DNA from: Ornithodoros turicata
Lineage: Eukaryota; Arthropoda; Arachnida; Ixodida; Argasidae
Direction: 5' to 3'
Assembly: GCF_037126465.1 (NCBI RefSeq)
Contig: NC_088201.1
Span: 8,623,001 to 8,687,000 of the forward strand
DNA length: 64,000 nt
Under the pieces are notes generated by a model, which was not told the DNA's origin, did no database searches, and saw only the letters and a list, made by a program, of their open reading frames with translations. Shown in pieces: positions 11,039 through 22,812 of the stretch; within the stretch, counting starts at the first letter, position 1; each line of letters opens with the position of its first letter. The position numbers were made by a program, and so were the translations under genes.

Positions 11039-11261
11039 TACAGAAGTCTCAACTGTGGCCAGCACAGGACAAGTGAGCACGTCAAACGCATATGTTCAAT
11101 GGTTTATTCATGGGAATCCCGATATCACGGATTAAGAATACACAGGTTCAAAGTACCAGGCGTCCAAAATCCCAGATACGCACAGTGTAATGCCGGCAGC
11201 GCCTAGAACGCGTGTGGGGACCTGTAGTCAACAAGCTTGAACTAACCTAGGTCCACACTTG

Positions 11262-12122
11262 TACGTAACTCGTTACTGGGTAACGAGTTACTTTTTTGGG
11301 GAACGAAGTAACGACTTATTACTTTTCTAAAATGTGTAGCTAGTAAAGGATCTCGTTACAAAAATGGGTAACCCGTTAGTGCAAGTTACTCGCTACTTTT
11401 CTTTGTTCCTCCGTTCTTCTTTCGCTTCAGTAGGGACGACGTTCTGAATAGGTGGCGCCATCCATACGCTTCGCACGTGGTGTTCTGATCCTGGATGCTG
11501 AGACAGCGGACTCCCAATATTCATGTCACTGACCACATAGAGCCTTCTGGAAAAACCACTTCGTGTATGAGGACATTCCGTACACTTGTGAAGGTGATGA
11601 ACCTGACCTGGATAACGCGCGGCTTTACGCCCTATGGAAAATAACCACAAAGTGGAACGCTAGGCTGGTTAACCGACAGAGTGAACGGCGAGCGAAAACA
11701 CACGAAAACAGCACCGGACGAGCTCAGACTGTAGCAAATGAAGTTTCATGGGAAAAGAACCCGTTTTTTTTTTTTTTTTTTCGCACCTGCTTGCTTTATA
11801 TAAGCGTGCGAGTTCTGGAGTCAGGAAGTTCACCCAGTTGGCGGAGCTCACCATGGCGTCACCATGGCCTTCATTAGACGATATATATGATCAAGCTTTC
11901 AAAAACAAAATCAAAAACTGCTACTGGAATTAAATTTAATGTGAAATATCAATAAAGATAAAAATGTTGATTTCATTATTTGACTGTGTGAAACACCCTG
12001 GGTAACGAGAACGCGTTCCTTTTCGCTTTTTAGTAGCAAGTAACGTATTTAGTTGTTTTTTTGTTTTTTTTTCGAGGTAACGAGTAAGGTGTTTGTTCCG
12101 TTTTTTCGGTAACGTGTACCAG
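11262..12122. mobile_element. Palindrome-rich hAT-like MITE, GTAACGAGTTAC subfamily
   Basis: Two clusters of the palindromic motif GTAACGAGTTAC and variants, at 11262-11400 and 12000-12122, flank a unique 600-bp core with a CACCATGGCGTCACCATGG patch. The cluster-core-cluster layout is that of the proven hAT MITEs at 28573 and 50193. Terminal repeats and target duplication are not clear here. Confidence 0.6.
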
Positions 12123-12200
12123 TCTGCCTATAGGCAGAGTCGTACACGTAAACTGAACGTACGTACGCAGTGCACTGAGTATACACTATATGGGGCTCAC

Positions 12201-12609
12201 CCAGTGGCGTAGCCACGGGGGGGCTAGGGGGGGGGGGGCTCGAGCCCCCCCTACTTGCAACGGACCGACCCACACAAATCGTGCAAATCCGAGGAGAACG
12301 TATGGGGGGATCAGTGTGACGATCGCGAAAGTTCTTGCAGTTCATGGCGTCTATCTAAGCGGCACTCTTTAATGGTTTTCAAAGTATGAGCTTTTCAAAA
12401 TACTTCCAATCTCGTGACACCACCTCGTTGGTCATGACAGCCTACACATGTAATCGTATTGTGAACGTCCAAATCAACTTTTTTTTTTCATCCGCAGCTT
12501 GCAGTGTGCACAAGTATGTGTGTTGTCGCACACAGGATCAGTGGAGAGCGGGCGAGTTTTCGTATCCAGCCCCCCCCCCCCTACCTTGGAGGTCTGGCTA
12601 CACCACTGG
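12201..12609. mobile_element. MITE with TIR CCAGTGGYGTAGCCA
   Basis: The left end CCAGTGGCGTAGCCAC and right end TGGCTACACCACTGG are inverted repeats, each followed inward by a C/G run. Flanks GGCTCAC and CGCTCAC share GCTCAC offset by one base, so the duplication is unclear. The 409-bp interior is non-coding. CAGTGG ends suggest a hAT relative, by inference only. Confidence 0.75.
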
Positions 12610-13049
12610 CGCTCACCTAAGTATAAGCTAACCAACGTCGCTTCGTTTTGTGTTGCTCCAGCGCTTCCGCCCTGCTAAGCCTAACCGTCTCTCAAATTGC
12701 ATTTCATTAGCTAAAACGACTTCGACGGATATCGAAAACATGCGAGGCTAATACGCTGCTCGGTGATATCCTATTTTGAAACACGGTCATTCGCGAACCT
12801 CGCAGTTACAGGCTTTAATCTTTAATAATGCAATTTGGGATTTCGGTGGTGTAGATTTTGAGATCTGGTATTGTGAAAGCTTGGACATCGTGTCACACCC
12901 CCTTTCCAGGCCCAATGTGCACATAACCTGCAGAGCAGATTCGCGTGAGCACATGATAGTGCCACCGCTACCGACCGCTCCCCGTGACTGTGTGGTTGGA
13001 ATTAAAGCCACAGAATAGACCGTATATACGAAGAACGTACCATGAAGGC
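12610..13049. other. No gene recognised
   Basis: No recognisable coding, RNA or mobile-element signal. Confidence 0.4.
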
Positions 13050-14129
13050 GCGCGGAGGTGTCGATAGAAGTGACTTCCAGTTGGTATTCTGCAGATCCCG
13101 AAACCGAAACTTATATTCTCACATCTTCTGCATCGTTCTCTGCAAGGTTCGAGGTCCACTTGTCCCAATGGTATTCATTCCTCCGCTTCATTCCCCCATA
13201 TATGCCTGCGTGTCGAGGAATCCATTGAAGTATGATGTCATGGTCAGCATCCCTGGATTGCATGTACACTGTCAGAATGTCGTGGACTACGGGTACCATA
13301 CACCCATTATGCAGGGATGATATTATTGCTTGTAGTCCAGCCTTTGAATCGCTATATATGACCCATTGCGCTGCAGACGGGCATGCAACCACATATTGAA
13401 GAGCGAATGGTATGGCGACTATAGTTCTGCCGTAGTTGAGGATGATCTGTGGGATAGACGTGTCATTCCTTCCCTGTTGTGTTCGGGGACAACAAAGCCA
13501 GACGCAGACCCAGCTGCTGTCGTCGATCCATCGGTGAAAACAGCTGTCCTGTTGTGGTTATTTTCCATCATGTACCTATAGACAGTACTGTCTCAGCGCA
13601 GCGGATGGCAGAGCTGACCTTCGGTGCACACCGGGCACAGTTACACATATTTTAGGTACCATAAATGTCCAAGGAGGATGCTGAGTCGATTGTGGAGGGA
13701 TTGCTTTTGGCAAAGCTCTATGATGTGGAGCAATCGCTGTGAGGAAACGAGAGTTTCGACGCATAACTTTGCGTGCTAGTGGATGCCTGTGATACCGTGT
13801 GCAGAGACGGATGTAGTGTGCCACTGTTTCTTGCGCTCGCAAAATGCCTATTGGAAGTTCCCTGGCCTCTGCAATAACTAGTACATTAGTGGCGGCACGA
13901 GGATTTTTGCTAAGATGCTTTGCAGCATCTTCTCATACGAGTCGCATATCTCATGTAAGACGGGTAGATGGTAGGCCAGCATCTGCCGTATCAGTGAACT
14001 ATGTATGGAGAGTAGGGCCCTCGTCGACATTCCCCAGCGGGAGCTTGCTATATGACGTATAATGTTGACTCGTGGCTTTGCCCTTAATATGATTGATGTA
14101 GCAGCCTATGAAAGCTGTGCATCAATAAC
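13050..14129 (-). pseudogene. LINE ORF2 fragment with RNase H, broken
   Basis: The minus-strand reading starts near 14110 with a post-reverse-transcriptase segment (SSRWGMSTRALLSIHSSLI). It passes through an RNase H domain: AVFTDGSTTAAGSAS (first Asp), STTAEL (Glu), VIYSDSKAGLQAI (Asp) and DIILQWIPRHAGI. RNase H removes the RNA strand during retrotransposition. Breaks seen: a TAG after TTAEL near 13420, a frameshift near 13395, a TAG in the VIDAQLS segment near 14103, and HAG in place of HVG. The 3' part degenerates beyond 13080. A few residues resembling the preceding reverse transcriptase end (YLGIVID) seem to continue at 15449-15475, on the far side of mariner copy 1. Confidence 0.85.
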
Positions 14130-14131
14130 TA

Positions 14132-15446
14132 CGAGGGGTGTTCAAGTCAAACCGGGACTTTCTGTCTCCTGAGTGTACAAATGGCTGGCGCTACTTCTTT
14201 TTCGTCATTTTCACACGCGACAGGCCTCCGTGTTCACCACGTGGTGGTCCAAAGTTTGTGCAAAACAGAAGACACGTGCTGGACAAGATGGCCGACAACA
14301 AGGTGAGCGCGCACATCGAACAGCGAATTGTCATGAAGCTTCTCGTGAATCAGGCCGTAAAGTCATTTGAAATTCACAGAAGACTTCAGGCTCAGTATGG
14401 CCACGATACACTTAGCCGCAGCAAAGCGTTTGAGTGATGCAAATGGTACCGAGACGGCCGTACATCAGTGCAGGACGATCCCGGCAGGGGCGGCTCAGAG
14501 CCCGGTGTCAGAGTTCGTCAGAACATCCAACTTGTGGAGCGCCTGATCCTCAAGGACCGACGGAGAACATGTCTCGAACTGGCTCGAAAGACCGGACCTT
14601 TCTTTGGGAACGTTGAACACTATCATTCATGAACACCTCCAGTTTCGGAAGGTTAGTGCCCGTTGGGTCCCGAGGCAGCTCTCCGTGTTTGACCGGCAGA
14701 GAAGACAGGAAATCTCCCAAGAGCTAACGTACCGTTTCGACACTGAAGGACAGCCGTTCCTTGATCGGATCATCACGTACGATGAAATGTTGGTGCACCA
14801 TTTCACTCCTGAGTCTAAACGCGCATCAAAACAGTGGGCACATCCGGGCTCACATCCGGGCTCGCCAGCTCCCGAGAAGTTCCGAAGCACCCCGTCTGCG
14901 GGTAAGGTCATGGCCACGGTTTTCTGGGACAAGGCTGGCGTTGTTCATGTTGATTTTCTACCCAGTGGTACAAACATCAATAGTGCATATTACTGCCAGG
15001 TTCTCAGGGATGTGCATAAAGCCCTGAAGCAGAAGCGGCCGGGCCTCATCACCAAAGGTGTCCTCCTCCTACAGGACAATGCACGCCCGCATACCTCGCA
15101 TCTCACGACACGCACCTTACAGGAACTTGGCTGGGAGTTGCTGCCGCATCCCACTTACGGTCTAGACCTCGCCTCCAGCGATTTCCATCTCTTCGGGCCA
15201 CTGAAGGCGTTCCTTGGGGGCCGCCACTTTAGCTGTGACAACGAGGTCAAGAATGCGGTCCGATCATGGCTGCTACGCGCCGGTAGGGATTTCTACGCTG
15301 CTGGCATCCAAGCCCTCGTGAAACGCTGGGACAAGTGCATTAGTGCAGCTGGAGATTACGTTGAAAAATAAAATTAATTTCTCGCCTGTAAGTTCATTTT
15401 ACTTTTGCGAAAATGAAAAGTCCCGGTTTGACTTGAACACCCGTCG
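14132..15446 (+). mobile_element. Mariner transposon copy 1 (D,D34D type)
   Basis: The TIR CGAGGGGTGTTCAAGTCAAA and its complement ending TTGAACACCCGTCG are flanked by TA on both sides (14130-14131, 15447-15448), the Tc1/mariner target. The 1315-bp element encloses a decayed transposase gene (next entry). A 12-bp in-frame tandem duplication (CATCCGGGCTCA repeated) lies near 14845. A second copy on the other strand lies at 38191-39497. Confidence 0.95.
14288..15371 (+). pseudogene. Mariner transposase, copy 1, inactivated
   Basis: Encodes a mariner-type transposase, which would cut and paste the element between TA sites. The N-terminal helix-turn-helix region begins MADNKVSAHIEQRIVMKLLV. The catalytic domain keeps YDEMLVHHF (first Asp; the usual Trp is Leu), LLQDNARPH (second Asp) and LASSDFHLF (third Asp), with 34 residues between the last two. 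It is inactivated by a TGA at 14435-14437, where copy 2 has Trp, and a +1 frameshift near 14597 (GGACCTTTCTTTGG against GACCTTTCTGTGG in copy 2). Length matches the usual about 345 residues if breaks are ignored. Confidence 0.93.
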
Positions 15447-15475
15447 TATTTCCATGAACTATTTCCAAGATAGTC

Positions 15476-15849
15476 AATAGAGCAGGAGCGCTAGCCCCAG
15501 CCTGCTGGTCTGACGGAGGCACCAATGTTACATATGTTTATCTTATCTTCAACATTAATTCCCGTCTATGTTTCCTGCACTGCAAATTGTTTGTTGTAGT
15601 TGTTTTTACCATTTCACTGTGTCTGGGGCTCTTTTTCCTTTATTCGTAACTCCCCAGCCTCAGTGAAATGTTACCAACAACTAGGTTACACCAGAGCTCG
15701 CGCGCATGTTGTTTCATTGTTCTGCTGCTTGTTGTACTTCGAGCGGTTTTTACGCATAGAGCAACGAATCGTGTGTACTCGATTTTCGAGTTTACATATA
15801 CTATGCAGTTAAACCATTGCAAAAGGGCACATATCTCACTCATAGACTG
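15476..15849. other. No gene recognised
   Basis: AT-rich; no motif identified. Confidence 0.4.
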
Positions 15850-16760
15850 AGAAGTTACCCCTCAAAAAGAACTCGTTACAAGTTAAGTTACCGTGTGAAA
15901 AATGTAACTAAGTTAATAACGAAGTTCTTCAGCCTGAAACGTAACTCGCAGTTATTGAATTACTTAAAAAAAGAACGAGTTACTTGCAAGTTACTTCAGC
16001 CACAAAATAGCATTACGCAGGTGCAGCGCACATGAGCAGTTGAGTTAGACCTTGAGTTGCCTGCGGAGGAGTACAACACGCTTAGATAGTTTTCGTTTAT
16101 ATCCAACAATAGACCTCTCCCTGTTTGTAAACAAATGACGTCATAGTGTTCGACAGCGCCACTAATTTGGTAGAATTGAACTACGTTCGAAGCTAGAGGT
16201 GAACAAGGTCGTGCCCGAAAGCCACGGTCTTGAGGGGATTACGATATGGTCCCTTAAAGGGACGCGACCCTCGCTCCTGCTTTTCTTTCAATGGGAGGAA
16301 GTGAACAAGTGCCCGTTCGTGGAACCCAGCCCTCTCCTTCCGATTTGTTTCGGTTTCAGTTTGTCTACCAATGTCATGATGACGTTTCTCTGGTAGAGGT
16401 CTATTCGAACGCTTTGGATCTTACTCCCTGTGGGTGCACAATGGTTCAGCTTCATTTCAATGGCAGCGGTTCTTACTCTCTGAATAAAATACTGTCATTG
16501 ATTGAATATCACGTTTCATGGCAAAAAATGCCATGAAGGAAGCGGAGAGAAAGCAAGAAAATATGCGGACGTGAGTGAAAAGCGAGTTACTTGAAAAGCG
16601 AGTTAGAGAACTTGGAACTTATCTTAAGTTACTTTGGCAAAGTTACCTGAAAAAGGAACGAGTTCCTCTGAAAGTTACCACGGCGCAAAAGTACCGAGTT
16701 AAGTTACCAAAAAAAGGAACTTAGTTCCAGTAACCAGTTACCTCGAACTCACCAAACGAA
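15850..16760. mobile_element. Palindrome-rich hAT-like MITE, second AAGTTACCGAG-type copy
   Basis: Clusters of AAGTTACT, GTTACCGTG and AACGAGTTAC at 15850-16010 and 16580-16750 flank a core that contains another MITE (16112-16401). The layout and motif match 11262-12122. Ends are not precisely defined. Confidence 0.6.
16112..16401. mobile_element. TA-flanked MITE, TIR GACCTCTMCC, nested
   Basis: GACCTCTCCC at the left and GGTAGAGGTC at the right, flanked by TA on both sides (16110-16111, 16402-16403). AAATGACGTCAT near the left and ATGATGACGTTT near the right extend the inverted similarity. The 290-bp element is non-coding. It sits in the core of the surrounding hAT-like MITE and so is the younger insertion. 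Confidence 0.75.
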
Positions 16761-17574
16761 TATCAACGAAAGGCAAACGCCACTGTCCATTTCGTGAATT
16801 GTCGTTGGACAGCGGGGGATTTAAACTAGGATTAGATTCGTTGTGATGATGACGATGATGATGCTAATAGCAAAGATGTCGAAATATAGCCCCCACTCAG
16901 CATTGGCCATTGATCACGTGTGCCCTATATAATTCTTATGACCCGATAGCCTAAGGATATCCTCTACCCAACAGCTAACACGATAACCACACTTTCGGGA
17001 GTGCATTTTTTTCTCTTCTAGTAGCCCGCAGGACTTAGGAATGAGGCACCTCATGTAAGCTGGTATAGGAACTCCGTTACGAAATAGTCTAGATCAGATC
17101 GGATAGACCAAACCAACACTCTGTTTTTTTTCCTTTTCGCGGTAGCGCAACGAAGCAAATGTGGCTAGAGGCGCTGTGTGTATAGCCACGGTATGAACCA
17201 CAGAGTTCTTATGATCACCATAAACCAAGGTAAGGAGAGGCAATGAAAAGTATCCGTTTCAGCATCAGCGCAGCCACGGTAGACACAGTAGCACTATCGT
17301 GCAAGCCATGTCATCGCATCTGCAAGTTCCGTTGTCACTTTTCGCTGTAGAAAGCACACATGTTGCAAAACGCCATCCTTCGAAGTAATCCCGGTACACC
17401 AGACGACAGTGCGTATAATAAATGGAAATGGAAGACGAAAGAACATGGAGATGTAGGCTCCATCAACGTGGATGCCGCCTGCTGCATAGCGCTCAAAGCC
17501 GCATGCTAACATGATAATGTGAAGAAGTAAAAATAATTGAAAAAAGATACACATGAGAGGTGCTCTGATAATTA
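16761..17574. other. No gene recognised; short GAT microsatellite at 16845
   Basis: GATGATGACGATGATGATG at 16845-16865; otherwise featureless. Confidence 0.5.
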
Positions 17575-17880
17575 CAGTTACTGAAACAGAAAAAAAAAAA
17601 TCACTGTACTCTGGCGCACCGCCAAATGCGTATGAAATGTGATAGCATTACAGCAGACGAAGGACTGTGACTCCTTTTCGGATGCGAAAGAAGCACACAT
17701 TAAGGAGTTCTAGAACATCGGAAGCGCTCTACGAAAACGGTACCATAAAGGAAGGTGTCAAATGAAAGATCAGCAACGTGATGTTAGCAACTTCAAAAAA
17801 AATCGGGTGCTTGGCTTGCCATGTTTACGGAACCGTTATCGTAAAGACCTTCCAATCTCCTAAATATCCCTACTGACCCA
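17575..17880 (+). repeat. Dispersed repeat R, uninterrupted copy
   Basis: An A-run, then GGCGCACCGCCAAATGCG, GATAGCATTACAGCAGACGA, ACATCGGAAGCGCTCTACGA and ACCGTTATCGTAAAGACCTT. The same blocks, in order, occur at 55125-57055 but split by three insertions. This copy serves as the empty-site reference. Confidence 0.8.
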
Positions 17881-19242
17881 GGGCGTCCGCCGAATCGTTT
17901 CTTCTGAGCCCAGGCGGCGAGATAAAGAAACAAAAAAGGGGGAGGGTGCGCATCGCGAGGGTGAGGGACCTCCCTCCATCTCCAACCAGCGTGACGCGAC
18001 GCGGCTACATCGAGGCCTCAAAAGTGCGTTAAAGAAATGCTGTCGCATTTCAAAGTCAAAGTATTTTGGCAAAGAAAAACGAACGGAAAGGGGTCAAAAT
18101 ACTTTGCCCGTCCCGATATCTCAAAGAACATCCAATGCATACGGCCGAAGCAGCGAGAGCCAAAGCGCCCAACCCGTCACTGTATTAATTGGACTGCTAT
18201 CCGTGTAAGCCCCAGTAGCTTGTTTGCAGTAGCTTTTGCATCCCTACAAAATAGCTCGTCATCCAAATTTTATCAATCTCTTACTTATTCGAAGTATTCG
18301 ATATATTCGTCAACTACACGTCTTCGGTGTTGACTTTTCGCAGTGACAAGGCACTACTTCGTGTGGCTCTCTTTATTTCTTATTTTTAACTCAGTGCAAG
18401 TCATGTGTACACAAAAGGAAGGGAAATAATTCGAAGAAAGAAAGAGAACAAAGACTTGGATCGGTAAGGCGCACTAGAGCTTCCTTTCGAATACCAGACA
18501 AATCAAACACTGACGACTAATACGCGGACTAATTTGGAGCTTCCGATGGACGCAGCTACGACAAGCTCAGTGGCTAGACGGATTATGACCTTCACGGTAA
18601 ACTCTCGCAGAACTAAAAGAAAAAAAAAAAAAACAACATCGTCCTAGAAGTGCCAATTAGCCAGAATTGTTCGCCGTCCGGAAAGACTGGTGGGAGGTCT
18701 GTAATCTACCGGCCGCCGTCTGCACAAGGGTACCCTTGCCATGGAAACGATGCATCGGGCTTCTGTATCCAAGTCCATTGTGCTTTTTACGTTGACTGAT
18801 ATCTCGAGTAACCTGGCCGGGCGTATTGCTGCGACAGGGAAGGCAAACGGTCGTTCGCGAACATTACGGAGTACGACCTGCAACGGATCACTCGAAAGCC
18901 CACAACGCAGGCATGGTCAGGTTGGGCCTCCTCAATGCACAAGCTACCCAGAGTCGCCGTACTGGACCTCGTCCAAGCTCTGTTTTCAGGCCTTGACATC
19001 GCAGGACCTGTCGCAACTGACTAGTTCGATAAATATTTCTGGAAATATGTGAGTATATCGAATGTGTGAACATGATGCTTTATGGTTTTGCAAGGACCAT
19101 CCGATTCAGTCTTGCTGCTACTTTTTAACTACATAAAGAATCGTGTACTCTCTTGTGTCCTCTGTATTCGAATGTGAAGGCTTCTCGCTACGGTTTTCTT
19201 CTTCACTCGCTGGAAATTACAATTTACACTCTCCCCACCACA
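17881..19242. other. No gene recognised
   Basis: No recognisable coding, RNA or mobile-element structure. Confidence 0.4.
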
Positions 19243-19249
19243 ATTGGCT

Positions 19250-19547
19250 CTTTTTTTATTACGTGTTAGCGCCGCGAAGCAATTGTGGCTATGAGTGGCG
19301 TACAGACATGGACAGAAGGAGAGAGGACAGCAGGAACGAGTGGGTGACCGCGAGGTAAGTATGCGTCGTGGGCCGACATTAGTGGGGAACAGTGCGGACG
19401 CCCGTCTATAAAGTATGCCGGAAAATCCAGGGAAAACCTGAGACTGCGCAGCCGGCGGTAGGATTCGGTCCCACCGCTTCTCAGTCTACAGCACGACCTA
19501 GGAGGGACCACCAACGAGCGGTTGCTTTATCCACTCGGCCGCTGCTA
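19250..19547 (-). mobile_element. SINE family A (Ruka-like), minus strand
   Basis: The plus-strand T-run and CGTGTTAGCGCCGCGAAGCA are the reverse complement of the family tail. GGGAAAACCTGAG is the mid part, and CCACTCGGCCGCTG is the head A-box region. Flanked by ATTGGCT duplications (19243-19249, 19548-19554). The B box is mutated (GGATTCGGTCC). Confidence 0.85.
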
Positions 19548-19979
19548 TTGGCTTTGCAATGGACCTTGTTCACGACGGCCTATGCGCATGCGCATGACCT
19601 TGAGGCGCCGGAGAGGGTTATCTCCGTCTTCACTAGATGGCGCAGTATATGGGGATGCCAGAAGTAGGGACCAGTGTGGAGACCGCACGAACGGTGTCGG
19701 TCCCACTCCGGACCGGGTTGGGTCCTTTGTGTTACCCACGTGGATTTGTTTCGGTGGGCGCCGAGCGTGGTTCGCTGGACAGCCGCTAGGATACGACCCG
19801 TATGTGAAAAAGGTCCATTGCCGCTCGTAACCAATTGCACTAATTAGCACGATTAATACAATATGTTTGTGTGTGACTACTCAACTGGCGGAACAATGGT
19901 GGTACTGGTCACGGCGCGGGTCTGGCTGGGGAGTTGACGATAAGAAATTTGCGTCCACAGCGCCCCATGCGACAGACTT

Positions 19980-20055
19980 GTTATCCTATGACGCCCTTAT
20001 ATTACTAGTGGCTACTGATACCAACGTAGCAGGATTAAACCTAGTTGAGGACACT
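19980..20055 (+). mobile_element. SINE family C, degenerate fragment
   Basis: GGATTAAACCTAGTTGAGGA and ACTAGCAA parallel GGTTCCAACCTGGTCGAGGA and AGTGGCAA in the family C copy at 29303-29578. Heavily mutated. Confidence 0.5.
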
Positions 20056-20344
20056 AGCAATATGACGACATGGTACGAGTTGCCAGGTTCAAGGAGAGCA
20101 AGCAAGGTGTTCAAGTTGAACACGCGTTCTACGTGCGAAGTGGTGTCACTCGTGATTACAGTTGTAAAACCCGCAATTAGACCCCTTATGAGGACGCCTT
20201 CGAGTTGAACAAAGAGAAATACAGTTTGAAGTTATATTTTGGTGTGCCGTAAGAATGGTGTAAAGAGTGCACCCAGTGCACTGATTTCAAATACATATGA
20301 GAGAGTGCGCTCAAGAAACCACCCTATGCCAAGGTATTTATTTG
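20056..20344. other. No gene recognised
   Basis: No feature seen. Confidence 0.4.
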
Positions 20345-20420
20345 ATATGCGTGATGATGATGATTGTAGGAGAAAAAATATGGAGATGTAAGCCCGCTTA
20401 CCGCGGGACAAGCTACTCCA
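20345..20420 (+). repeat. GAT-tagged repeat with GGAGATG block
   Basis: GATGATGATGATTGTAGGAG, then TGGAGATGTAAGCCCGCTTA and CCGCGGGACAAG with an internal CCCGC/GCGGG stem. Same block at 27930-27996. Confidence 0.6.
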
Positions 20421-20427
20421 GGGGGCT

Positions 20428-20900
20428 TAATCGCTTCGTCGTCGTTACGGTCGTTACAAGCTAACGAGTGGCGGGAAACTCAAAAAGGCGGGCGGGAAAT
20501 TTAAAAAGGTGGCCACGTGATAAAACACGTGCACAGCGCTCTTCGCGCGATATGTGAAGGCCGTGGTACACGTCACGCGCAATGTGTTAGCGCAATGGTT
20601 AGCGTGCTGGCCATGTCACGTCGAGACTGGGAGGTACCCGGGTTCGAATCCCGGTGCCGGCTGTGCTGTCTGGGGTTTTTCCTGGGTTTTCCTCAGACGC
20701 TTTCAGACATATGTCGGCACAGTTCCCTTAGAAGTCGGCCCAGGACGCTCATTCCCCCAGGGCGTGAGTCGTGACGTTGCCCACATACGTGAGGCCGACA
20801 ACGGCAAGCCCTATCACCACCACCACCGTGTAACGTGTCCACCTTTTTGAATTTCCCGCCACTCGTTAGCTTGTAACGACCGTAACGACGATGAAGCGAT
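20428..20900. mobile_element. Inverted-repeat element carrying a SINE
   Basis: The left arm includes CGTCGTTACGGTCGTTACAA, GCTAACGAGTGGCGGGAAA and AAAAAGGTGG. Its reverse complement lies at about 20835-20895. The SINE family B copy at 20580-20826 occupies the space between the arms. Arms are about 60 bp. Confidence 0.7.
20580..20826 (+). mobile_element. tRNA-derived SINE, family B, copy 1
   Basis: A-box-like TTAGCGCAATGGTTAGCG and B box GGTTCGAATCCCGG, then GTTTTTCCTGGGTTTTCC, CAGACGCTTTCAGACATA, CCCCCAGGGCGTGAGTCGTG and a CAC-repeat 3' end. It shares part of its body with family A but has a different head and tail. Confidence 0.88.
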
Positions 20901-20963
20901 TAAAAAAAAAGCACGGGTATTGTATGCGCGTATGCGTACTGTGTGTTGCCAGATGCATTTTAA

Positions 20964-21546
20964 GGGTACATTTATGCTGCAGCATCGCTGCTGGCACATG
21001 GCACATCGCTGTTTGGCGATGACGAAACAAACACATGTATCTCTGTGGGCGCGTTCATGCTGCAGCATCGCTGCTTGCCAAAGATGCCATGATCATCAAA
21101 GATGCCATGATCATCGCCACAACAATGCTGCCAAACATGTTTGAACATGCCTGGAGACTACCTGACTTCTGGCGATGACAGGTCAAACACAGAGCTTTCT
21201 GTTGGTGCATTTACCCTGCAGCCTGGCTGCTCGCTTATCCTCGCCGCTGCTTGCCGCTCTGCTCGCTGCACCTAGGAATGTAAACATGTTTGTCTTCCTG
21301 GTATCATTGATGACTGGCGTCTTGAAATCCGACCTGCGATTGGTTGTGATGAAGTCGGTTTCCTCCTTCCCACTTTTCCTCGTTTCCATCCTTCCACAGT
21401 GAACGCTGCTAGGCGACTGATATAGCGAAAGCGAGCAGCATCTTGAGCAATCTGCAGGGTAAACGCACCCTAGCGGTTATGCGAGCAGCGATGTGCTTGA
21501 AGCTGCAGCGAGCAGCGAGCAGCGATGCTGCAGCATAAATGTACCC
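20964..21546. mobile_element. Harbinger-like MITE, TAA target duplication
   Basis: TIR GGGTACATTTATGCTGCAGC, with its reverse complement at 21519-21546, flanked by TAA on both sides (20961-20963, 21547-21549). A 3-bp TWA duplication is the PIF/Harbinger hallmark. The interior repeats TGCTGCAGCATCGCTGCT and AAGATGCCATGATCATC in tandem. 583 bp, non-coding. Confidence 0.8.
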
Positions 21547-21789
21547 TAAGGCTTCCTGTGCAGATTGTTGTTATTCCTGTGAGGTATACATGCTAGACCT
21601 AACTGCTTAATTTTTGGAGCAGCGTGGCCGACATGAAATGTAATGAGGTGATACGATACAATGCTTCATAGAATAAGAGTGTGCAACTTTGAAGAAATAT
21701 TGAGAGAAAAATATGAGATTGCACGAACTTGTTGTAAAGGTTATGTTTACATTGTTCCACCACGCTGGTCGTTCTATGGGTTCATAATA

Positions 21790-21956
21790 GAGAGTTCTAG
21801 TACATCGTACGCTATCGCCTCCACGTACGTAAGGGATAGCGTTGGTGGTTCTGCGCACTGCGCGAAGCTTTCTTTCTGTTATGGGCGTGCCCAGGACCAT
21901 CAACGCTGTCCTTTACGCACGCAAAAGGCGATAGCGTCCGATGTACTAAAACCCTC
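21790..21956. mobile_element. Near-palindromic TA MITE, TIR GAGRGTTYTAGTACATCG
   Basis: Arms of about 75 bp: GAGAGTTCTAGTACATCGTA and CGCTATCGCC at the left, the inverse at the right ending ACTAAAACCCTC. TA flanks at 21788-21789 and 21957-21958. 167 bp, almost all stem. Confidence 0.8.
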
Positions 21957-21958
21957 TA

Positions 21959-22484
21959 ACATCGGTATCCGTGTTGCACATCGATTAACGGCAAGTAAAA
22001 GATGCCCGTCACAGATACATGATGAAAGAAAACAAAGCACGCTCTTCCTTACATGTTACCAGTATTTGTGCCTAAAACGGTTATCATGACAGTAATGAGT
22101 TTGCTCCGATACTTTTTGCAGACGGTGAACCCACTGGAGCGGCTAACACGGATTCGATGTCATCCGAGCTTACGAGCTCACTTAACACACACGCCGTGTT
22201 GCCGTCGCAATATTACAGTGAACCTGTTTCACCGTAGTCTGAGGCAGTGTGTTTAGGATGTCGGTGTTGCCGAGATTTAAATCTCAAATGAACACAAAGG
22301 GAGGTCTTGCGGGAAGAAGAGCTGATAATGACACAGACACGAAGCTCGGTTGTATATATTTTCAGATTTTGCAAATGTTCCCCTCTGGGAAATCAATATT
22401 ATATATTGCCGTTCTCAACAGTCCATTGGAGTTAATGGCGACTAATGGTTCAGTTCTTTGTTTCAAGGTTTCTGATAAAAAGAC
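21959..22484. other. No gene recognised
   Basis: An open frame starting 22249 (97 residues) has no recognisable motif and runs into the hairpin that follows. Confidence 0.4.
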
Positions 22485-22580
22485 AAAAACGATGAAACTA
22501 ATGTTTATCAGCGTACAAGCTTTCATACAGTGCACTGCATGAAAGCTTGTACGCCAATAAACGGCAGTTTCAGTGTTTTT
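22485..22580. repeat. Inverted repeat, 42-nt arms
   Basis: The arms 22485-22526 and 22539-22580 share GCGTACAAGCTTTCAT perfectly and about 80% further out, around a 12-nt loop. Confidence 0.8.
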
Positions 22581-22724
22581 ATTTTGTTATCACTTGCGTT
22601 AACCGTACTTAACTCAAAGTTTCCACATTCTCCCATTGCCATTGCAAGGTTTCTCGAAGAGCTCTAAACAGAACTCCGACAGTCTGTCGTCGCTTCACTT
22701 TTATCATAATTCATCCTCTCATAT

Positions 22725-22812
22725 TAACCACTGTGAAGTGGGGTAGGGTCCTGTGGCTACCACGGGGAAACATCCCATGTCTTCATCACTTCTTCATTTA
22801 CTGTTGTTGTTG
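22725..22812 (-). repeat. Dispersed repeat, GGATGTTTCCCCGTGG family
   Basis: The minus strand reads AACAACAACAGTAAATGAAG, AAGTGATGAAGACATGGGAT and GTTTCCCCGTGG. Plus-strand relatives lie at 42583-42622, 43184-43240 and 54855-54908. Confidence 0.7.
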
